From Hyphomicrobium zavarzinii ATCC 27496 (GTDB lineage Bacteria; Pseudomonadota; Alphaproteobacteria; Rhizobiales; Hyphomicrobiaceae), in the NCBI RefSeq assembly GCF_000383415.1, contig NZ_KB911257.1, positions 472,558 through 536,557 of the forward strand: DNA of 64,000 nucleotides, in the 5' to 3' direction. The translations under genes and the position numbers were made by a program. Positions 1 to 8,625 of this stretch are shown one piece after another. Position 1 is the stretch's first letter. Each line of letters starts with the position of its first letter. The notes below the pieces were generated by a model. That model did not search any database and was not told where the DNA came from. It was given only the letters and a program-made list of their open reading frames with translations.

Positions 1-1224
1 AGTGAGGCCAGCCGCTTCCGACACGAGACGGCGCTTGAGGGCCGGCATCCGGTCCACGAGGCCGAGGCCAAAGTCGCGGGCGGCCCGCACCAGAAGCGCG
101 TCGTTCGAGAACAGACGGTTCAGGCCATCGAAAGCCGCGGCGGAGAGGGCCGAGTCGAACCGGCGCCAGCGCTCGTAGCGGCCGAGCGTTTCCAGGTTGC
201 CCGGATCCAGTCCGATGCGGAGCGTATCGACGACGATCTCGCTCAAGGCGGCGACATCGCGGAAGGCGAGGTTCACGCCCTGCCCAGCGATCGGATGAAC
301 TCCATGGGCGGCATCACCGAGCAGCGCGAAGCGCGGCGCCACGTAAGCGCGTGCGAGGTGCATTTCGAGCGGCCATGCCTGGCGCGGTCCCGCAAGCGAA
401 AGCTTGCCAAGGCGGCCGGCGACGCGCGTCTCGATCTCGGCGAGAAAGCCCTCGTCGTCGAGCGCCAGGATGCGCTTGGCCTCGTTCTCCTCCTCGCTCC
501 AGGTGAGGCAGGCGCGGTTTCCAGGAAGCGGCAAAATCGCAAACGGACCGCCCGGCAGGAAGTGCTGCACGGCATGGCCGTTGTGCGGGCGCTCATGGGC
601 AATGGTGGTGACGATTGCCGTCTGGCCATAACGCCAGCCGATGGTTTTGATGCCTGCGCCGTCACGGGAGGCGGAACGGCGTCCTTCAGCGCCGACGAGC
701 AGCGCGGCGGCGATCGTGCTTCCATCGCGGAGTGTGACGGCGACGGCGCTGCCCGTATCGGTGAAGCTCGCAATCTCGCCTGGCACGATAAAGGTCAGGC
801 TGGGGTCGGATGCGACGGAGCGATAGAGCGCCTGCTCGAGCGCCGTCGCGGGGACAATGTAGCTCGCGGGCTCGGCGCTGCCGGTCCCGCGCGCCTGATC
901 GAGGTGGTTGTCGTATTTCAGCAGCACGGGGCGGATGCCGGCCTCGAGGCTCGAGTCCGTGATCTCGATCTCGCTCACGGGTTGCGCGGCAGCAGCCACG
1001 TCTTTCCAGATGCCGAGCGTGTCGAGCATGCGCTGTGCGCCTGCGGACAGGGCGAAGGCGCGGGCGTCGGGCAGAGGCGTGCCGGTGCGAGCTGTGCGAT
1101 CGACGATGGCGATGCGAATTTCGTTTCCAAGCGCGGAGAGCAACGTGCGCGCGAAGGCGAGGCCAGCGAAGCTCGCGCCGGAGATCACAATGTCAAAACG
1201 TCGTGTCGCGTGCGTTTCGGCCAT
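1..1224 (-). CDS. UbiH/COQ6-family FAD-dependent hydroxylase (3' end outside window)
   Basis: This is a flavoprotein monooxygenase of the UbiH/UbiF/VisC/COQ6 family, which hydroxylates the aromatic ring during ubiquinone synthesis at the inner membrane. The 408 codons in the window start with ATG at 1224 (MAETHATRRFDIVISG) and stay open to position 1, so the C-terminal end is missing. The N-terminal dinucleotide fold is an atypical GASFAG. A DG-type motif lies mid-protein (LLVGAEGRRSASRDGAG), and the second FAD signature GDAAHGVHPIAGQGVNLAF is canonical for the family. It is divergent from the tesB gene with about 125 bp between starts. Which ring position it hydroxylates cannot be told from sequence. 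Confidence 0.88.
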   Translation of the reverse strand, partial: MAETHATRRFDIVISGASFAGLAFARTLLSALGNEIRIAIVDRTARTGTPLPDARAFALSAGAQRMLDTLGIWKDVAAAAQPVSEIEITDSSLEAGIRPVLLKYDNHLDQARGTGSAEPASYIVPATALEQALYRSVASDPSLTFIVPGEIASFTDTGSAVAVTLRDGSTIAAALLVGAEGRRSASRDGAGIKTIGWRYGQTAIVTTIAHERPHNGHAVQHFLPGGPFAILPLPGNRACLTWSEEENEAKRILALDDEGFLAEIETRVAGRLGKLSLAGPRQAWPLEMHLARAYVAPRFALLGDAAHGVHPIAGQGVNLAFRDVAALSEIVVDTLRIGLDPGNLETLGRYERWRRFDSALSAAAFDGLNRLFSNDALLVRAARDFGLGLVDRMPALKRRLVSEAAGLT

Positions 1225-1348
1225 TGGCCCCCGCGGGGTTGTGAGGCGGGCGGAGGGCCAGCCTGCTACAGTTGGTTGCCTTGACCCATCCGGTCCGGCA
1301 GCCCATCGTCCGTCCCGCCGTGGTTAGCATCTTTTGCGGGGAGTCTCC

Positions 1349-2251
1349 ATGTCTGCAGGTCAAGAGCAACCGTGCCGTGCGCTTGCCGGCCTGCTCGACA
1401 TTCTCAATCTCGAGCCGCTGGAGCTCAATCTGTTTCGCGGGTTCACGCCGCAGGTGGGGTGGCGGCGCGTCTATGGCGGGCAGGTGCTCGGGCAGGCGCT
1501 GGTCGCGGCAGGGCGTACCGTGGCCGAGGCGCGGTCGATCCACTCTCTGCACGGCGACTTCCTGCTGGCGGGAGACCCCTCCCATCCGATCCTCTACGAG
1601 GTCGAGCGGACGCGTGACGGCGGCAGCTTCACCACCCGGCGGGTGAAGGCGATCCAGCACGGGCAGGCGATCTTCACCATGAGCGTTTCCTTCCACAAGG
1701 ACGAGGAGGGCTATGAGCATGCGCTCACCATGCCGGACGTGCCGCCGCCCGAGGCTCTGCCCTCCGTCAAGGAGCTGATGGCGCAGCTCATCGACACGCT
1801 GCCGGAAAACATGCGCAGCTATTGGCAGCGCGAGAACCCGATCGAGCTGAGGCCGGTGGACGTCTCGCGCTACCTCAGCCGGGATCCGCAGCGCCCCGTG
1901 CAGCAGCACATCTGGCTCAAGGCCAATGGGCCGCTGCCGGACGATGCACGGCTCCACCAGTGCGTGCTCGCCTACGCTTCCGATTTCACGCTGCTCGACA
2001 CCGCCCTGATCGGGCACGGCAAGCTGCTGTTCGATACCGACATCCAGCTTGCGAGCCTGGACCACGCCGTGTGGTTCCATCGTGCGTTCCGCGTGGACGA
2101 CTGGCTGCTCTATGCGCAGGACAGTCCCAATGCGTCCGGCGCCCGCGGCTTCTGCCGGGGATCGTTCTTCACGCGTGACGGCCGGCTCGTCGCCTCCACG
2201 GCGCAGGAAGGGCTGATCCGGAAGCGGCAGACAGCTTTCCTGATTAAATAA
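1349..2251 (+). CDS. tesB: Acyl-CoA thioesterase II
   Basis: A 300-residue protein of the TesB double hot-dog family, which hydrolyses medium- and long-chain acyl-CoA to free acid and CoA in the cytoplasm. Family signatures visible are RVYGGQVLGQAL near residue 37, the GDFLLAGD strand, and the second hot-dog segment ASDFTLLDTALIGHG holding the catalytic Asp region. The length matches the family (about 290). ATG at 1349 is chosen over an in-frame TTG at 1334 because GGGGAG sits just upstream of the ATG. The gene stands alone between the divergent hydroxylase and the glnK promoter region. Confidence 0.92.
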   Translation: MSAGQEQPCRALAGLLDILNLEPLELNLFRGFTPQVGWRRVYGGQVLGQALVAAGRTVAEARSIHSLHGDFLLAGDPSHPILYEVERTRDGGSFTTRRVKAIQHGQAIFTMSVSFHKDEEGYEHALTMPDVPPPEALPSVKELMAQLIDTLPENMRSYWQRENPIELRPVDVSRYLSRDPQRPVQQHIWLKANGPLPDDARLHQCVLAYASDFTLLDTALIGHGKLLFDTDIQLASLDHAVWFHRAFRVDDWLLYAQDSPNASGARGFCRGSFFTRDGRLVASTAQEGLIRKRQTAFLIK

Positions 2252-2269
2252 TCAGCAAACGCCGTTCAG

Positions 2270-2286
2270 TGCATAAAGCTTGGGCA
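2270..2286 (+). promoter_or_regulatory. Candidate NtrC-binding dyad upstream of glnK
   Basis: The 17-bp sequence TGCATAAAGCTTGGGCA keeps the outer TGCA/GCA arms and spacing of the NtrC enhancer consensus, with several internal mismatches. It lies about 95 bp upstream of the sigma54-like element, a usual enhancer distance. A similar sequence occurs before the second amtB. The match is imperfect, so this is an inference. Confidence 0.35.
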
Positions 2287-2343
2287 GCTTCGCGCTGTCC
2301 CCTTGCCTATTTTGTGGGCCTTCGTTTCAAAAATATGAATTGA

Positions 2344-2829
<486 letters not shown>

Positions 2830-2873
2830 ACATGCGGGATGCACATAGCTTGAAAGACAGGGGAGTTCACGAA

Positions 2874-4193
2874 ATGAAGTCTAACTTGTTCACACGTGCG
2901 ACCGGGGTCCTCGCGACCGCTGCCGCGCTCTCGCTCGCCGCTCTGCCGGCGTTTGCGCAGGATGCAGCGGCGCCGGCGCCGACGCTCGACTCTGGCGACA
3001 CGGCGTGGATGCTCGTCTCGTCCGTCATCGTGCTCATGATGGCCGTTCCGGGCCTCGCACTGTTCTACGGCGGCATGGTCCGCAAGAAGAACGTGCTCAA
3101 CACCTGCGCGATGGTGTTCGCCACCGTCTGCTTGCTCTCGATCGTCTGGACCTTGTTCGGCTACTCGCTCGCCTTCACGGACGGCGGCGATCTGCAGGCC
3201 TACATCGGCGGCCTCTCCAAGGCTTTGCTCGCCGGTGTGACCAAGGACAGCCTGCAGGGCACCATCCCCGAGTCGCTGTTCGTCTTCTTCCAGATGACGT
3301 TCTTCGCCATCACCCCGGCGCTGATCATCGGCTCGGTCGTCGATCGCATGAAGTTCTCAAGCCTGCTCGTCTTCATGGCGCTGTGGTCCGTGATCGTCTA
3401 CATCCCGGTCTGCCATTGGGTCTGGGGCGGCGGCTTCCTCTCCAAGGACGGCGTGCTCGACTTCGCAGGCGGCACCGTGGTGCACATCAACGCCGGTATC
3501 GCTGGCCTCGTCGCGTCGATCATGCTCGGCCGCCGCAAGGGCTACGGTGTCGAGAACCTCGCTCCGCACAACCTCGTCCTGACGCTGATCGGCACCTCGC
3601 TGCTGTGGGTCGGCTGGTACGGCTTCAACGCCGGCTCGGCCGTTGCCGCGAACTCGTCGGCTGCCATGGTCGCTCTCTCGACCCAGGTCGCCACGGCTGC
3701 CGCTGCGCTCGCGTGGATGGTCGTCGAATGGATCGTGCATCGCAAGCCGACCATTCTCGGCATCTGCTCCGGCGCCATCGCCGGCCTCGTCGCCATCACG
3801 CCTGCTTGCGGCTTCGTCGATCCGATCGGCGCGATCTTCATCGGCCTGGCTGCCGGCGTGATCTGCTACATCGCCTCGACGGCTGTGAAGCGCGCGCTCG
3901 GCTATGACGACAGCCTCGACGTGTTCGGCGTCCATGGCGTCGGCGGCATCGTCGGCGCAGTGCTTACGGGCGTGTTCGCGAAGGAAGCTATCGGCGGCAC
4001 GGCGGGTGCTCTCGAGGGCAACGTCGGCCAAGTCTGGACGCAGGTCTACGGCGTGCTTGCCACCATCGCATGGTGCGCGGTCGCGACGTTCGTGATCCTG
4101 CTCGTGATCCGCATCGTGATGGGTCTGCGCGTGTCGGAGGCCGTCGAGGTCGAAGGCCTCGATGCAGGTCTCCACGGCGAGACCGTGCAGTAA
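2874..4193 (+). CDS. amtB: Ammonium transporter AmtB (partner of GlnK)
   Basis: A 439-residue Amt/Mep/Rh-family channel that takes up ammonium across the inner membrane. It starts at ATG 2874 behind CAGGGGAG and opens with a signal peptide predicted to be cut after AFA (residue 28), as in other bacterial AmtB. About eleven hydrophobic segments follow. The two pore histidines are recognisable in GGTVVHINAG and FGVHGVGG, and the DYDSLDVFG-type segment is present as YDDSLDVFG. It forms an operon with glnK, so gating by PII is expected. A GC-rich hairpin follows the stop codon. Confidence 0.94.
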   Translation: MKSNLFTRATGVLATAAALSLAALPAFAQDAAAPAPTLDSGDTAWMLVSSVIVLMMAVPGLALFYGGMVRKKNVLNTCAMVFATVCLLSIVWTLFGYSLAFTDGGDLQAYIGGLSKALLAGVTKDSLQGTIPESLFVFFQMTFFAITPALIIGSVVDRMKFSSLLVFMALWSVIVYIPVCHWVWGGGFLSKDGVLDFAGGTVVHINAGIAGLVASIMLGRRKGYGVENLAPHNLVLTLIGTSLLWVGWYGFNAGSAVAANSSAAMVALSTQVATAAAALAWMVVEWIVHRKPTILGICSGAIAGLVAITPACGFVDPIGAIFIGLAAGVICYIASTAVKRALGYDDSLDVFGVHGVGGIVGAVLTGVFAKEAIGGTAGALEGNVGQVWTQVYGVLATIAWCAVATFVILLVIRIVMGLRVSEAVEVEGLDAGLHGETVQ

Positions 4194-4200
4194 GACCACT

Positions 4201-4240
4201 CGGCCGGCGGTCTGCGCCGCCGGCCGATCGGCTCTTTCTC
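4201..4240 (+). terminator. Probable terminator after amtB
   Basis: A perfect 10-bp stem (4201-4210 with 4217-4226) encloses a 6-base loop and is followed by a CT-rich run (GCTCTTTCTC). It begins 8 bases after the amtB stop. The T-run is imperfect. Confidence 0.6.
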
Positions 4241-4329
4241 TCTCGCGGCGCCGGAGCGCAAGCTTCGGGGCCGTTTTTCTTGCGTGCGTGGTCGTCACGC
4301 GCTTCAGCGCGTATCGGCAGCGGCCGTGC

Positions 4330-4346
4330 CGCACAAATAATGGGCT
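4330..4346 (+). promoter_or_regulatory. Candidate NtrC-binding dyad upstream of second amtB
   Basis: CGCACAAATAATGGGCT shares the pattern GCAY-AAA-N3-TGGGC with the site before glnK, at the same internal spacing. It lies about 120 bp upstream of the sigma54-like element at 4461. The match to the NtrC consensus is partial. Confidence 0.3.
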
Positions 4347-4460
4347 CGATCGAGAATCTGCCTGAAATTCGGGCCTCGGATGAGCGCCGTTCGCTCATGT
4401 CGGGAGTGGGCTTCTTCATATCTCGCAAGCGTTTCAACGCGTTGGCGAACGCCGAGCGAT

Positions 4461-4476
4461 TGGCATGAGTTTTGAT
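4461..4476 (+). promoter_or_regulatory. Sigma54-like promoter for second amtB
   Basis: TGGCAT, a 5-bp spacer and TTGAT repeat the arrangement found before glnK, again with GA in place of GC at -12. It lies about 230 bp from the ATG, implying a long 5' leader. Confidence 0.4.
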
Positions 4477-4705
4477 ATTCGCCTTGCCGGTATGGCTGCT
4501 CTCCCCGGGGCAGACATACCGGGGGCGTTTCATGAAGCTGATCCGGCACTCATCACATCCTTCAAGCACGAAGTCGTCTGGCGGGCGCGACAGGCCCGCG
4601 CATCAAGGCACACGGCTGCCCGGGGGCACGTTCGGCGGATCTACTCCGAAACTGGCGCGGTGCTCACGTGCCACTCGAGGGGTCAACACGAGGGAGTTTG
4701 GGACC

Positions 4706-6142
4706 ATGACACCAACACTACTCAAGCGCGTCGCGGGCTGCGCAGCAGCCCTGACGCTCACGCTGGGCTCGGCCGGTGCGGCGCTCGCACAGACGCCGAC
4801 CGTCGACAAGGGCGATACCGCCTTCATGTTTCTGTCGACCATCATCGTGCTGCTCATGACCGTTCCGGGGCTCGCGCTCTTCTACGGCGGCCTGGTGCGC
4901 TCCAAGAACATGCTCTCCGTTCTCATGCAGGTGCTGGCCATCACGTGCATGGTGTCGCTGATCTGGGTGACCTACGGCTACAGCATGGCCTTCACCAACG
5001 GCGGCATCCTCAACGATTACGTCGGCGGCTTCTCCAAGATGTTCCTCGCAGGCGTCGATGCAACGACGCTTGCCGCCACGTTCTCCAACGGCGTCTATAT
5101 TCCCGAGCTGTCGTTCGTCGCCTTCCAGATGACGTTCGCGTGCATCACGCCCGCGCTCATCATCGGCTCGCTCGCCGAGCGCGTGAAGTTCTCGGCGATC
5201 ATGCTGTTCGTCGCGCTGTGGGTGACGTTCGTCTATTTCCCGATGGCGCACATGGTCTGGTACTGGGGCGGGCCCGACGTGTTCGCGGAAGCCGCTAAGG
5301 CCGGTGAGCCGAAGCTCTCGGAAGTGCTGAACGATGCGGGCCTGCTCTTCAAGTGGGGTGCGATCGACTTCGCGGGCGGCACGGTGGTGCATATCAACGC
5401 CGGTGTCGCGGGTCTCGTGGGCGCGCTCATGATCGGCAAGCGCGTCGGTTATGGCCGCGAGCAGATGGCTCCGCATTCGCTGACGCTCACGATGGTCGGC
5501 GCCGCGCTGCTGTGGTTCGGCTGGTTCGGCTTCAACTGCGGCTCGAACCTCGAGATCAACGCCACGGCTGCGATGGCGATGATCAACACGTTCGTTGCAA
5601 CGGCGGCGGCCGGTCTCTCGTGGATCGCCGTCGAGTGGCTGGTCAAGGGCCGGCCCTCGCTGCTTGGCCTGGCGTCGGGCGTGGTCGCCGGTCTCGTGGC
5701 CGTCACGCCGGCCGCTGGCTTCGCCGGTCCGATGGGCGCGATCGTGCTCGGCTTCGTTGCCGGCGCGGTGTGCTTCATGTTCTGCACGGGCGTGAAGAAC
5801 CTGCTCCGCTACGACGACAGCCTCGACGTGTTCGGCGTGCACGCCGTCGGCGGCATGATCGGCGCGATCGCCACGGGCATCCTGGTGAGCCCGGAGCTCG
5901 GCGGGTCGGGTCTTGCCGACTACATCTCGAAGCCCGGCGAGCTTGCGCCCGGCTCCTACGACATGGTCACCCAGGTGATCATCCAGGCGAAGGCCGTCGG
6001 CTTCACGCTGCTGTGGACCGGCATCCTCTCGGCCATCCTGTTCAAGATCGTCGACATCCTGATCGGTCTGCGTCCGGGTACGGACTACGAGCGCCAGGGT
6101 CTCGACATCGTCGATCACGGCGAGCGGGCCTACAACCACTAA
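4706..6142 (+). CDS. amt: Second ammonium transporter (Amt family)
   Basis: A 478-residue paralogue of the preceding AmtB. It begins at ATG 4706 behind GAGGGAG, with a signal peptide ending near ALAQT (residue 28). The pore histidines are kept in GGTVVHINAG and FGVHAVGG. Compared with its neighbour it carries an extra loop of about 30 residues (rich in Glu, Ala and Lys) before the first pore His, and a longer loop after GILVSPELGG. No PII gene accompanies it. It may serve a different ammonium range or act as a sensor, but the sequence does not decide this. Confidence 0.92.
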   Translation: MTPTLLKRVAGCAAALTLTLGSAGAALAQTPTVDKGDTAFMFLSTIIVLLMTVPGLALFYGGLVRSKNMLSVLMQVLAITCMVSLIWVTYGYSMAFTNGGILNDYVGGFSKMFLAGVDATTLAATFSNGVYIPELSFVAFQMTFACITPALIIGSLAERVKFSAIMLFVALWVTFVYFPMAHMVWYWGGPDVFAEAAKAGEPKLSEVLNDAGLLFKWGAIDFAGGTVVHINAGVAGLVGALMIGKRVGYGREQMAPHSLTLTMVGAALLWFGWFGFNCGSNLEINATAAMAMINTFVATAAAGLSWIAVEWLVKGRPSLLGLASGVVAGLVAVTPAAGFAGPMGAIVLGFVAGAVCFMFCTGVKNLLRYDDSLDVFGVHAVGGMIGAIATGILVSPELGGSGLADYISKPGELAPGSYDMVTQVIIQAKAVGFTLLWTGILSAILFKIVDILIGLRPGTDYERQGLDIVDHGERAYNH

Positions 6143-6160
6143 GGCTCGCCTCCTCGGGAG

Positions 6161-6190
6161 CCTGCCGGCCCTCCGCCCGGCAGGTTTCTT
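6161..6190 (+). terminator. Terminator after second amtB
   Basis: CCTGCCGG (6161-6168) pairs with CCGGCAGG (6177-6184) and is followed by TTTCTT. Confidence 0.75.
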
Positions 6191-6242
6191 CCGATCGCTA
6201 GGCTCCCGAGCACGCGTCTCCCCTAGACGTGCTCTAAACTCG

Positions 6243-6274
6243 ACCCGGGGCTTCGCGCTCCGGGTTCTTTTTTT
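6243..6274 (+). terminator. Second terminator between amt and the L,D-transpeptidase
   Basis: ACCCGG (6243-6248) pairs with CCGGGT (6260-6265), followed by a run of seven T. It points rightward and would stop read-through into the convergent L,D-transpeptidase gene, whose stop codon is at 6276. Confidence 0.7.
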
Positions 6275-6275
6275 G

Positions 6276-6848
6276 TCAGATGACGATCAGGCGGGTCCGG
6301 GGGCCGATGGCGGCAAGCACCTTGAGAAGATCCTGCCGCGCGAGCGCCACGCATCCCTCGGTTGGGCGGTAGCTCGCCTCGGCCACGTGCATGAAGATCG
6401 CGCTGCCCTTCGCGCGATAGCGCGGGCGGCGATTGTAGCCGACCACGACCACGATGTCGTAAAGCCTGTCGCGGCGCCACAGACGCTCCGCACTCGCCGG
6501 ATAGGGGTGCTTTACGAAGCGGTTATAGTTGCGATCTTCTGTTGCGTCGCACCATCCGTCATCGGGTCTGGTCTCGCGCACGGCGAGGGGCGTGACAGGG
6601 CGACGCAACTGGTCGCGGCGGTAATAGGCGCTTTCGAATCCAAACCTGCCGCGCGGCGTCGCGCCATCGCCTTCGCGCTTGGCGGTGCGAATTCCGCTTC
6701 GGCCCAAGGCACATTTGAGCGTGAGGCTGCCGCATGTCAGCCTGCCCACCGTGCTGCGGGGCGTGAGGCTCCTCACGATGATGTTACGGACGGTGATGGC
6801 AGATCCCCTTTTCCACCGGTCGGCCGGTTCGATAACCCTCCGGGCCAC
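6276..6848 (-). CDS. L,D-transpeptidase, YkuD family
   Basis: A 190-residue protein of the YkuD-fold group (COG3786-like). The C-terminal half has the catalytic arrangement, with a His in AIFMHVAE and the nucleophile Cys in PTEGCVAL. The usual S/T-H-G-C is T-E-G-C here, a variant I associate with this subfamily. Such enzymes make 3-3 cross-links or attach proteins to peptidoglycan in the periplasm. No clear signal peptide is seen. The start used is GTG at 6848, but no strong ribosome site marks it and the true start may be about 20 codons later. The gene is convergent with amt and divergent from cenR. Confidence 0.8.
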   Translation of the reverse strand: MARRVIEPADRWKRGSAITVRNIIVRSLTPRSTVGRLTCGSLTLKCALGRSGIRTAKREGDGATPRGRFGFESAYYRRDQLRRPVTPLAVRETRPDDGWCDATEDRNYNRFVKHPYPASAERLWRRDRLYDIVVVVGYNRRPRYRAKGSAIFMHVAEASYRPTEGCVALARQDLLKVLAAIGPRTRLIVI

Positions 6849-6977
6849 GGCACCCTACCTCAGGCGGGAAGCAGATGCTAAGAGGATGCGTCCAGGGTGG
6901 GCTGGTACGGACGTGTCGGCTTCGTACCCGAAATCCTTTATACGTTAGCTGCAACTTTTGAACTGGAGCCGCCGATC

Positions 6978-7664
6978 ATGAGCGCTGCACGCAAGATCCT
7001 GCTTGTCGACGACGACGAGGATCTCCGCGGGTCCCTTCAGGATCAACTGGCGCTGCACGACGAGTTCGACGTGTCGGTGGCGGGGACGGCGGGCAAGGGC
7101 ATCGAGGCGGCCAAGACGGGGCATCACGATCTCGTCGTGTTCGACGTTGGCCTTCCCGACATGGACGGGCGCGAGGCGGTGCGCCTGTTGCGCAAGACGG
7201 GCTTCAAGAGCCCCATCATCATGCTGACCGCGAACGACAGCGATGCCGATCAGATTCTCGGCCTCGATGCGGGCGCGAACGACTACGTCACCAAGCCGTT
7301 CAAGTTCGCCGTGCTGCTGGCGCGCATTCGCGCGCAACTGCGCCAGCACGAGCAGAGCGAGGACGCGGTTTTCACCATCGGGCCCTACACGTTCAAACCC
7401 GCTTCCAAGCTCCTGCTCGACGAGAAGGGCGGAAAGATCCGCCTCACCGAGAAGGAAACGGCGATCCTCAAGTATCTCTACCGCACGGGCGACAAGGTGG
7501 TCTCGCGCGAGACGCTGCTGCACGAGGTGTGGGGTTACAACGCCGGCGTGACGACGCACACGCTCGAAACGCATATCTATCGTCTGCGTCAGAAGATCGA
7601 GAAAGATCCCTCGAATGCCGAGATCCTGGTGACGGAGACCGGCGGCTACAAGCTTTCGGCGTAA
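6978..7664 (+). CDS. cenR: OmpR-type response regulator, CenR-like
   Basis: A 228-residue response regulator with a receiver domain (acidic DDDED at 11-15, phospho-acceptor Asp56 in VFDVGLPD, Lys in VTKPFKF) and a winged-helix DNA-binding domain (LTEKETAILKYLYR to the C-terminus). The sequence closely resembles CenR of Caulobacter, an essential regulator of cell-envelope integrity, including HDEF near residue 27 and the block RAQLRQHEQSEDAVFTIGPY. ATG at 6978 starts MSAARKILLVDDDED. No cognate kinase (CenK) is next to it, which is common for this regulator. Confidence 0.88.
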   Translation: MSAARKILLVDDDEDLRGSLQDQLALHDEFDVSVAGTAGKGIEAAKTGHHDLVVFDVGLPDMDGREAVRLLRKTGFKSPIIMLTANDSDADQILGLDAGANDYVTKPFKFAVLLARIRAQLRQHEQSEDAVFTIGPYTFKPASKLLLDEKGGKIRLTEKETAILKYLYRTGDKVVSRETLLHEVWGYNAGVTTHTLETHIYRLRQKIEKDPSNAEILVTETGGYKLSA

Positions 7665-7851
7665 ACAGGTTATTCCTCAGCCATCAACAGGGCTCCGGGC
7701 GGGCCTGGACCCAAGGGGCCGAATCGCCCGAGCTTTCCCTCGTGGCGAGCGTAAGGGCGTCTCGCGCCAGAGGGTGACGCCCAGTCCGCTTCCATGTTTC
7801 GGCACGCGTGCGGTGTGCCGATCGTGCGGGTTTTGTTGCGGGGGTTGTTTT

Positions 7852-8379
7852 ATGGCTATCGATGCACTCGTTCTTCCTCTTCTCAACGTGCCCTTATTTC
7901 AGGGCCTGAAGCCGCTGCAGCTCACCGAGATCGCGCGGCGCGCGGATCGCATCGTGTACAAGCCGGGTGACGTGATCGTCACGGCGCACGCGGAAACAGA
8001 TGCGGCCGTGCTCGTCGTTTCGGGCGAGGCGGTGCGCACAGAAGGCCCGGGGCTCGAAGCCGGCAGCGGGGAGGCTATTCCCGCAGGTGCGCTCATCTCG
8101 GAAATGACGATGCTGATCGAGACCGAGTGCACGTCGACCGTGGTGGCGAAGACGCCTGTGCGAGCGCTGCGTATCACGCGTTCGGAAATGCTCGCGCACA
8201 TGACGGCCGATCCTACGCTGGCCGATCATTTCATCGAGAAGATCTCGGGGCGGCTCTCCTCGTTCGTCGAGGGGCTCAGGGACATCGACCGCTCGCTCGC
8301 GGAGATCAGCGGCACTCCTGTGCTGGCCGCAGCGGATGCGGCCGCCTCTCAAGCGGCGAGTGCAGTCGCGCTTCATTGA
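7852..8379 (+). CDS. Cyclic-nucleotide-binding-domain protein
   Basis: A 175-residue protein with one cNMP-binding jelly roll over residues about 10-125 (LFQGLKPLQLTEIARRAD, YKPGDVIVTAH, AGALISEMTMLIETECTSTVVA). There is no C-terminal helix-turn-helix, so it is not a full Crp/Fnr regulator. The PBC phosphate-binding Arg is not evident (the GEMA-like stretch reads SEMTML), so it may not bind a cyclic nucleotide. ATG at 7852 follows GCGGGGG. It lies 188 bp after cenR on the same strand and could be co-transcribed with it, but its role is unknown. Confidence 0.8.
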   Translation: MAIDALVLPLLNVPLFQGLKPLQLTEIARRADRIVYKPGDVIVTAHAETDAAVLVVSGEAVRTEGPGLEAGSGEAIPAGALISEMTMLIETECTSTVVAKTPVRALRITRSEMLAHMTADPTLADHFIEKISGRLSSFVEGLRDIDRSLAEISGTPVLAAADAAASQAASAVALH

Positions 8380-8421
8380 GCGGCGTGAAGGTCGCTCTCG
8401 CCTCGAACATGTCTCGTGCGG

Positions 8422-8449
8422 CTGGATCCCGATCTTCATCGGGATGACG
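8422..8449. repeat. REP-type palindrome
   Basis: The sequence begins CTGGATCCCGATCTTC and ends ATCGGGATGACG, forming a hairpin. It is one member of a dispersed family in this window with CTGGATCCCG and CGGGATGAC ends. It sits just downstream of the cNMP-binding gene. Confidence 0.7.
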
Positions 8450-8484
8450 CTCAAATAAGGCGGGCAGACTGGCTATGCGTCAAC

Positions 8485-8537
8485 GTCATCCCGGCGTCGT
8501 GACGAAGTCGCGCTTCGCACGAGCGGCCGGGATCCAG
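8485..8537. repeat. REP-type palindrome, inverted copy with long centre
   Basis: GTCATCCCGGC at the left and GGCCGGGATCCAG at the right are the two ends of the same REP family in the opposite orientation, separated by a longer centre. With the copy at 8422 it makes a two-element cluster between convergent genes. Confidence 0.6.
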
Positions 8538-8625
8538 ATACGTTTGGTGTGAGCCTTGCGGTGCGCGCGCTCCAGGTTTTTGCTCGCCTGCTTATGAAGC
8601 GGCATCCACCGTGCGGATAAATCCC

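Larger units (their letters stand above)
4194..4705. other. Intergenic region between the two amtB genes
   Basis: These 512 bp hold the amtB terminator hairpin, an NtrC-like dyad and a sigma54-like element, and then about 230 bp of leader before the second amtB. The open frames here look like shadows with arginine- and alanine-rich translations. I see no second PII gene or remnant of one. Confidence 0.6.

Noticed and set aside
4465-5298. A 277-codon frame overlapping the second amt
   Set aside because: It is out of frame with a clear Amt protein; its Arg/His-rich translation is a shadow.
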